From positions 124,001-188,000 of the forward strand of contig MU394053.1 in NCBI GenBank assembly GCA_022578605.1: 64,000 bases of DNA, in the 5' to 3' direction. This DNA comes from Camillea tinctor. Taxonomy: Eukaryota; Ascomycota; Sordariomycetes; Xylariales; Xylariaceae. Shown here piece by piece: positions 56,607-64,000 of the stretch. Position 1 is the first letter of the stretch; the number at the start of each line of letters is the position of its first letter. The position numbers were made by a program, and so were the translations under genes. Below the pieces are notes generated by a model. That model did no database searches, had not been told where the DNA came from, and saw only the letters and a program-made list of their open reading frames with translations.

Positions 56607-59600
56607 CCTCGCGATAGAGCGGCAAATTCTATTACGCTGCCAGCGCATGACCCTTACGGTCTCAGTCCGTAGGGAAGTTTCGGTGTTACTTACACTAAAA
56701 CCCAAGCCAGCCAACTATGTACACTAATAAGTAGTATAGGTCACGAAAACGCCCCGCCCCGCCAATTCGTCACTTTCCGATCCGGCCGCTTCGCTCGCCT
56801 GGCCTTTTTACGCCTTACAACTAGTTTCACTACGTCGGCGGGGTTCCGGCAGGACCCTGAATCGTGAACGAGGCGTACGAGGACAACAACGCCAGATGAA
56901 AAGCAAAAAAACCGCCCCTCCCGGGAGACGCTGAGCTAGTTAGGAAGAGGGAAGCCGGGCTTGTCGCAAGTAAGGTACAATATCGTGCCTAGTAAATGAT
57001 TCTTGGTACATACCTAAGGTTCCTACCCCTCCTGAGTGGGTGACTCTATTCCCGGAGACCGGGCTGATTTACACTGACACCTAACACACGTACCTACATA
57101 CCTACATACATATACGCAGTAAGCTTAGAGTGCAGATTATACTTCAGATGGGTAATTGATATTGAGGGGTTATCCATAATACTCGGGGTAACAGTTTTCT
57201 GTAATTTGATGACCTACTAAGTTCTCCCAATGACTCAGGTTTCCAAGTAGTAGTATAGAACCGCGTAAGTGCAATGGTAGGCACATGCGTACATATGTGG
57301 ATAACAAGAGAGGTTGGCTCCGGTTATCGGATGAAAGGGGGATATATCGGCGACACTGATTGATGTCTAAAAAAAAAAAGGAGTAGTATACGCTTTAGGT
57401 ATACATTTGCCTGACTTCTTACTTTACCTATGTCAAACCATGTATTAATTCATTACTAAAGTCACTTTTTACCCTCTCTTGTCCCTCCTCGATATCTTGT
57501 GTTTTTTTTTCTCATTTAGCCAACCAGTCCCAGGGTCAGAAATCCAACTCCAATTTGTGAAAAACTCGAAGAAGTAACAGTCGTTGCGAATCCACAGCCC
57601 CTTCTGTCCCGTGTTATAAAATGTGTTGCTATAGCCAGGTCAGATCTGCCAGACTCAGCCCGCCTAGTTATACACCAAGACCGTGATAGACACATGGGTT
57701 ATCTGTTCTATGGCAAGGTATGTTATAGCGAGTGCTGTTCTAGACGATGGGTGTATTACGAGACAAGAACTCTAGAACGCCGTTTATAGTAGTGTACACA
57801 CCCGCAGCCTGGCAGCTAGATCGGAAGCCTGTAAGCTATATCCATGTGTGCGCCTTGTGTATCTCCGGTAGTATAGGTAGTAATAACCTAGCAGTGGGTA
57901 GTGCTTAGCCTAGTATTTTGAACCCCCCGCAAGGAGTAGCATCGGCGGCACAGCGCAAGCGAAAGAAATATGAGAAGTGACATTGATAACGGGTATCCCC
58001 TGTCCTGTTCTCTCTTTACATCCCTCTCTTGTGTTTCGTATTTGTTTCCTTTCCCCCAATAAGGTTTCTCCATCTCGAGCATTGAGAACTTTCCCCTTAG
58101 CCGCACTCCGTTTTTCCTTTGCACAGCCTCTGTCTTTCTCAATCCCTTTCCCTTCCTGTCGCAAAGACTCTGGCCAATAAGAACACATCCCAAAGTAGTG
58201 ACCGCTTTTATTATCGAAAACGCCTCTTAGTCTATAAGTCTATTCCAGGTCAGGTAGGTCCAGTCCAGTCTGGTCTTAGTTCCCTGAGTCCCCGGCTGGA
58301 TTACTTACGTAGAAAGTGAGTAGTGCGGTTCTCGGTGCGGTGTACCCGGCAGAGACGGCGTGTTATTATAGGGTTGTTTCCTGGTTATTATTTTTAGGTC
58401 AGGAGGCATGTACCTTGGTAAGTATACGCTACATACACACTATACTACCATATCTAGCTATGATATGTAGTGTAGCACATACGAGTTACCGGTCACGATA
58501 CCTAAAACTTTAGGGTGGGATGTCTGTAGGTATGTATGTACTTACCTATGTAGTTAGTGGACGGGTGGGCACCTGTTAGGGGAAAGGAGTGGGGACCCAG
58601 GGAGGGGCGGTAGTGGTGGTGGAGGGGAAGGGAAGAGGGGGTTAACCGCCGATTATCTGCAGAGGTTCCCGAGGGGAAGGCCCTTGAACTTCCTATCCAT
58701 TGCCAGGTCAGAAACACGTGCAAAGAAAGCTACAGGGGAAAAAAAGCGGGATTGGATGATACTGAATCAGAAAGAATCTCGACCGATCGCACGCAAAGGT
58801 TGTCTCCCCTCCTCCTCCCCTTTTTCGTTGCATGTATTCTTTCTGTCTTTTTTTTATAGTTAGTGCTCTTCTTAGGTACCTGCTGGAATGTACTTAGGTA
58901 TACTCTGTAAAGTAGTTGCTATGGTATTAGATCTGTTGCTGTCCGTCCCCCCGATCCTTTACTCTCCCAAATGAACTCGAGAGAAATAAAAGTTGAGGAA
59001 GAGTACCTAGGTAGATAAGCCCAAAAATGAAAACACCAAAAAAGCGAGAGACGAACTTTGTTTTAAATATCAATAAATTTTTTTTTTGTCTTTTACATAT
59101 TACTAGTACACACGTAGTAGGTACTACATATACTGTTTTACCCTTTTTTGATCATTCGTGTCTAGTATCAAGTAACGGGGGGTTACTGATTTCCATTTCT
59201 AATTTTAATTCTTTTCTGCGTTGATCCCGTAACACATTTACATTCCCCTCTCATCCTTCCCTTCGCTTCCCTTCGTTCATTTCCTCCCTTCTCGTCTCTT
59301 TTCCTTGGGTGCGGATGAGAGTAAGGAAGAAAAAGTGAACCCCATCGACATTCCCTGGTATTTTTATCATTGTCATCATTATCATTTTTTATCCTATCAC
59401 GGGTTTGGTATCATAGCAACCTGTAGGTTTTGAATATAGCTAAGCTCAAGGGTAGATAAGGTATATACTGCATAGTAGGTTATCCAACAGGTTAATAAGC
59501 GTAAACCTTAGATTTGCTGCACCGTAATAGCAGCTATTTAGCTGGTTGGGTTTTGTACAATGATACTTTCACCTCAGGTACCTGTGTACTATGTACTATG

Positions 59601-60875
59601 TATGTATGTATGAAATGTAATCTATAATTCTATACCACTAGTACAAGCACCTTTAGTATCTAGGTACCACGAGCACTACCACACTTGGCGCTAGTCACAA
59701 GTTTTATGTCATACCCCTGCACACATCCATAAATCCCCATCAACTTTTTTTTTTTGCCTGAGCCAACCATCGGCTCTTCCACGCCCCGTACCACTATCAA
59801 TACCACTACCTACCACCACCCTGACCACATCTTGTTCTTGGATTTCCTGAAGCTTGACGTATGCCTTTTTTCTGCTCCTCAAACCTTCGCCGCCGCCACA
59901 TCGAGAAGAAAAGAGCCCACCCGGTCTTCTTCTTCCCCATCTCGTGCCCCCCAGTCCACGCCCACGCTCTTCAAAGTGTAGTAGTGTAGGTAAACTGGGC
60001 TTTGTTTGGCATTTGGCATTACAGTACCACCCAATTTTTTTATGCGACAAGAGATAAAGGAAAAATAGAGAAAGAGGAAAACAAGAGAATAAGTCCATCA
60101 ATCAATAACAATCATACAACCTTTTGGCAACTTATCACGACTCACGACCCACGGCCACGACTAAGTCTACGCCTACGCCTACGCCCACGTCCACGTCCTC
60201 CACGCCCACGCACGACCACATAATTCACGTTTAGCGTACCTATCATAATTCCCGTCTTTACAGCACATACCTTCGATTAAAAGATAAAGAAGGGAAAGAA
60301 AAAGAAAAGAAAGAAAAAAAAAGGAAAACGAAAATCATTTACGTCTCTTGTCGACAGTTTATCTTCGAAACGTCTGGGAGAAAATCCATAGATGAGACGG
60401 GACGATTACGACTAGAGAATACTTAGATATCACCAGACAATTATACACCTGAGGACCGACGATCGATAAACCAAACTTCTTTTTTCTTTCTTTCGCATCC
60501 TTACATTTCTACATCCCTACATCCCTACGACCTTACTATCCTCTTTCTATCTTTTCTCATAACTACCTAGGTACACTAGTACCTCTTGGGTGACACTACG
60601 CCGGTCGCTGCGCCCGAATTCCCTCACAAGGTTTACAAGGTTTGGGACTTTTCGACAGGCCGAAACGGGGCTGGACAAATGATCCTTGCTTAATTTGCCA
60701 TTCGTTACTATACAACTTACGAACTAAACTTACAACTCTCTCTACTCTATCTTACCTTACCTTACCTACTTACATCCTACAACATCATCAAATCCACCGA
60801 CCGCATCTTATAATCGGGCAGCGATTTCTAATACATGTCATCATCCTAATTAATCCTGTCAATACCAACCAACAG

Positions 60876-61627
60876 GTAAGTAAGCATTATATCTGAATTT
60901 CTCTTGTCTATATATTTCATTTCACTTTTTTATTCCTGGGTTACATTACCGCCCGTCGCATCATCTTATTGTGCATTACTTTTTTTTTCTTTTTCCTTTT
61001 TTGCTTTTGCTTTTCCTCTGCTCTGCTCTGCTTTCCTACCTTAGTCCCACCACAGACATGACATGGTCTTGGCCACGCCTTCTTATCTCGTCTCTCGGAC
61101 CTTGGTCATAATGTCTGTGCGAGATGGTGAGGTGAGGTTGTCGCTGCATCGCGGAAAAAAAGAAAATTAAAAAAAATATCATAATAAGAAAGACACGAAA
61201 TTGTTGCGTCGCGTGTGGGTAGGATAAGACAGGATAGGATGGGATGATATGTCGGTCTCTTCACTGGCCACATCCTGATTCACCAAGGTCAATCTATCAT
61301 TTACGTGTCCGCATGGGGTAAACAACCCCTTCGTTCATCAGGAACAGAAACTGTCTCTCTCCCCTCCCCCACGCCTCTACGGCTTCACACCTTACGCCTC
61401 ACGCTGTTTTGGGTAGCACACAGAACGATGCCACCACTGGGATCCAGGTTCCGGTCCTTTCTGTTATTGTGCTACATGATCGCCCAGGCCTGACGTCTTT
61501 TACTTCTTGTTTACCTGTTTTTCCCTGCTGCCCCCAAAGGCCATTGGATTCTTTCTAGAGTCTTACATCCAGCTGGAGAGCGAAGAGCAAACACAAAAAT
61601 ACTAACTGCTTCCTCTGCTTCTACTAG
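60876..61627 (+). other. Probable 752-nt intron in the 5' leader of the cyclin gene
   Basis: CAACAG/GTAAGT at 60876 is a strong donor. A perfect ACTAAC branch site at 61601-61606 precedes a pyrimidine-rich stretch and CTACTAG ending at 61627, about 60 nt upstream of the cyclin ATG. The pair is inferred from consensus only. Confidence 0.5.
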
Positions 61628-61687
61628 GCTTCTCATCATCGTTGCAATATCTTCTTGTATTAGACTCAACGCATCATAGACGAAATT

Positions 61688-63258
61688 ATGGCTGCTGTGA
61701 TTGGGGATTTCGTCACAGATCATTCACGGTTTCATAACCTCATAGGCTCCTCTGGCTTGCAACACGAGCATTCCCGTGAGTCACCATACCGGTCCGAATC
61801 CAGGAGTCGGCCCCGCGAATCGTCATCTTCGAAGCCTCGCTCTCCCGTCTCCTCACACTACCGAGCACCTGCGCCCAGCGCAACCCCGTCCAAGAGGCAT
61901 TGGGAGTCCACCGAATCAGACAAGGAACAGGAGCAGGCCTCATCTACCGGTGGCGCTTCACGCTTCCCCTCTCCCCCGGACTCATCCTCGTCAAATCCCG
62001 ATTCTGCCCGCGTAAAAGCACAGAATGCGACGAGCCCATTGACCAACCCCATGGCAACCCAAACCCGCACCACTACGCCAGCGGCCACTACCTCAACCCC
62101 CGCTACGGCCCAACAGCAGCCTTCACCCGCATCCGAAGCCTCCAACTCGTCTGCCACCCAAGTGCCGGCTTACAATGCCACGGCACCTCAACAAGGGCAC
62201 ACTATCGTCGTTCGCGACCTTGCTCACATTCAGAGCCTCGCTAGGGCTGATCTCATGAATGGTGGAAACGGGCCCGGTATACTGAACGACCCCCCGCTCC
62301 AAGCTATGAAGTATGAGATCAGCGGCATGCCGATCGGCGACATCATCGAGATGGTCGCAGCACTTCTAACCAAAATCACCACTACCAATGATCTGCAGCA
62401 TGACGCACTACATAGAAATGCGGCGCACCAACAGACGGCTGCTAGCCACAATAACGACGGCTCCTCAATGAGTCCCTTGAGCAGCTCGGTTCTTGCTTTC
62501 CACGGGAAGAATGTCCCTGCGATTACGATTTTGAGTTATCTGAGCAGGATCCACAAGTATTGCCCAACTACTTACGAAGTCTTCTTGAGCCTTCTAGTGT
62601 ATTTTGACCGGATGACGGAACGAGTCAACAACATGGTGATGCAGGCCGAAGAGACGAGGAGACAATCCCTGCAGCAGGAGCAGCCCTCTCAACAGGTTAC
62701 ACCCCCAGATGTGCCGTTGACCCATAACGTTGATGCGAAGATGCGAGACGAGGCTGTAGATGATGGCGATGAGACTGATTCAGACCTTGCTGATGACGAT
62801 AATGGGAACGAAGCCAAGGAGGAAAAGAACGCTACGGCAGCGGCGATACCTAGTCTATCTCCCGCAACTTATTTTGTCGTGGACAGCTTCAACATACATC
62901 GCCTGATAATTGCAGGCGTCACATGTGCCAGCAAATTCTTCTCGGATGTATTCTACACCAATTCGAGATATGCCAAGGTATGTGGTCAGACAACTGTACC
63001 CCTTTTGCGTAGCCATTACACATCCATTTCCGATTGCGATATGCCTATAAATATCCTCAGAAGCTAACCAAACATTGATAGGTCGGCGGTTTGCCATTGG
63101 CTGAGCTCAACCACCTTGAGCTACAATTCCTTCTCCTCAACGATTTCCGGTTATCTGTCCCTGTTGAGGATCTAGAAGCATACGCCACTATGCTTGTTGA
63201 GTTTTATGCGCGAGAGGTAGTAGCCCAGCGCTCGCGACCCATTCCTAGCTCTGAATGA
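61688..63258 (+). CDS. Pho80/PREG-like cyclin
   Basis: Regulatory partner of a Pho85-type cyclin-dependent kinase, controlling phosphate and nutrient responses. Exons 61688-62977 and 63082-63258, intron 104 nt (GTATGT donor, GATAG acceptor); 488 residues. The first ~165 residues are Ser/Pro/Thr-rich. GHTIVVRDLAHIQSLARADL precedes the conserved block MKYEISGMPIGDIIEMVAAL. The cyclin box includes FHGKNVPAITILSYLSRIHK and YCPTTYEVFLSLLVYFDRMT. It is interrupted by a long acidic/Gln-rich insert (about 320-400) before FVVDSFNIHRLIIAGVTCAS, KFFSDVFYTNSRYAK and, on exon 2, VGGLPLAELNHLELQFLLLNDF. The insertion is usual for the filamentous-fungal PREG group. A long leader with a probable intron lies upstream. 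Confidence 0.93.
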
Positions 63259-64000
63259 GCTGTGTATAAGTTCGATGACCATCCTTTGTGAAGATTGATA
63301 GAAAGAAGGAAAGACGTGTGGAAGGCGGTGCTTGCACCCATATCAAGCCACACACACTTATAGTACCTAATTACTCGTCACAACCGACACCTATACTGGC
63401 TGGGATTGAGGGGATAATAACCTTCAGGCGCAATGCCACAACACAGGACCAGCCACGAGGTAGAGAGTGAAAAATCTCTCGGGTCTTGGTTGAGAATTTC
63501 TCTAAACTATTAGACATTACCGGCCAGTCAGTCTTTCACTGAATGGGCCAGATACTGCGTATCACCTTGGAGTGATGGATGAATTACGGAGAAGGTTGTT
63601 TTGAAGAGATGCTGTCATCATCGTTGTCATCATCAATGTTTGATACCCGGATAGATTTCTTTCGGGCTTGGAATTATATTTCTGTGCAAAGATATTACTA
63701 CTTAGGCTTTTTTTTTAGAGCTAGGAACTTCGGCCTCCTTGAACCCTACCTAGGACCCTGCCCCCCTCCCCCTTTATGATTACTTTGGCATGCGCACATA
63801 TAGCATCAATTATGAACAGAGATTTGGCGTGTTATTGTTTTTTTTTCTGCCCCTTTCATTTAGTTCGGAGGGAATGGAGCGTAGGGGAAGGGGTTCAGGG
63901 AAAGTCAGGAGAGGAGGCGGTAAGGAGTTGGGGAGATGGGAAACCAACTGATTGAGCATTTGCGAATTGCATGCACGATTGGCAGGATGGGAATTAATTC
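63259..64000. other. 3' flank of the cyclin, no further gene seen
   Basis: No supported frame. Contains pyrimidine- and purine-rich stretches near 63,755-63,775 and 63,868-63,945. Confidence 0.6.

Larger units (their letters stand above)
53309..61687. other. Very large gene-free stretch (8.4 kb) upstream of the cyclin
   Basis: Short frames only, most in purine- or pyrimidine-rich tracts. It contains GA microsatellites (54,749-54,778; 55,178-55,193), an A22 tract (56,585-56,606), many TACCTA words, two exact TACCTAGGTA copies (near 59,006 and 60,567), and a hexamer-like TACGCC/CACGTC run at 60,167-60,215. The last 1.5-2 kb are C/T-rich and probably form the transcribed leader of the cyclin gene. 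Confidence 0.6.

Overview
The window looks like nuclear DNA of a filamentous ascomycete, most likely a sordariomycete and possibly near Xylariales. The order is a guess from overall gene style and from the TACCTAGGTA/TACCTA-rich spacers. Supporting signs are short spliceosomal introns (53-200 nt) with GTANGT donors, CTAAC-like branch sites and YAG acceptors, gene families typical of Pezizomycotina, and long AT-rich spacers between GC-richer genes. I see no rRNA, no convincing tRNA, no CRISPR array and no intact transposon. Splice sites were placed by hand from frame, consensus and family similarity. Database names are from memory and no search was run.

Layout. 1-0.57 kb: 5' part of a membrane-anchored protein running off the left edge (-). 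3.9-5.9 kb: secreted tannase/feruloyl esterase family enzyme (-) with a 14-nt microexon carrying the catalytic His. 6.9-8.5 kb: Dal5-like MFS permease (-). 11.0-11.5 kb: small secreted protein (+). 12.1-15.4 kb: six-exon C2H2-finger, DUF3716-like and cupin-like protein (-). 16.1-18.8 kb: intronless APH-like protein with a degenerate metal site (-). 20.2-21.4 kb: Erg6-like methyltransferase (-). 27.2-27.9 kb: GPI-anchored YPT-repeat wall protein (-). 29.6-30.8 kb: homocysteine S-methyltransferase (-). 32.9-34.7 kb: C2-domain protein (+). 36.2-36.8 kb: small membrane protein (-). 42.5-44.0 kb: proteinase K-like subtilase (+), five exons. 46.3-47.5 kb: multi-pass membrane protein (+). 47.9-49.1 kb: GH64 beta-1,3-glucanase-like protein (-). 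50.5-51.2 kb: Erv2-type sulfhydryl oxidase (+). 52.3-53.3 kb: proteasome beta1 subunit Pre3 (+), with a 15-nt microexon carrying the catalytic Thr. 61.7-63.3 kb: Pho80/PREG-like cyclin (+) behind an 8.4-kb gene-free stretch.

How the genes relate. There is no obvious biosynthetic cluster. Conserved housekeeping functions (Pre3, Erv2, PREG cyclin, Mht1-like methyltransferase) are interspersed with an extracellular-lifestyle set (feruloyl esterase, subtilase, GH64, small secreted protein, GPI wall protein, permease). The minus-strand run from 21.4 to 12.1 kb (Erg6-like, APH-like, zinc-finger protein) is the least understood part. Large spacers at 21.4-27.2, 36.8-42.5 and 53.3-61.7 kb hold hairpins, palindromes, microsatellites, a 57-nt stem-loop element present twice, and weak coding relics.
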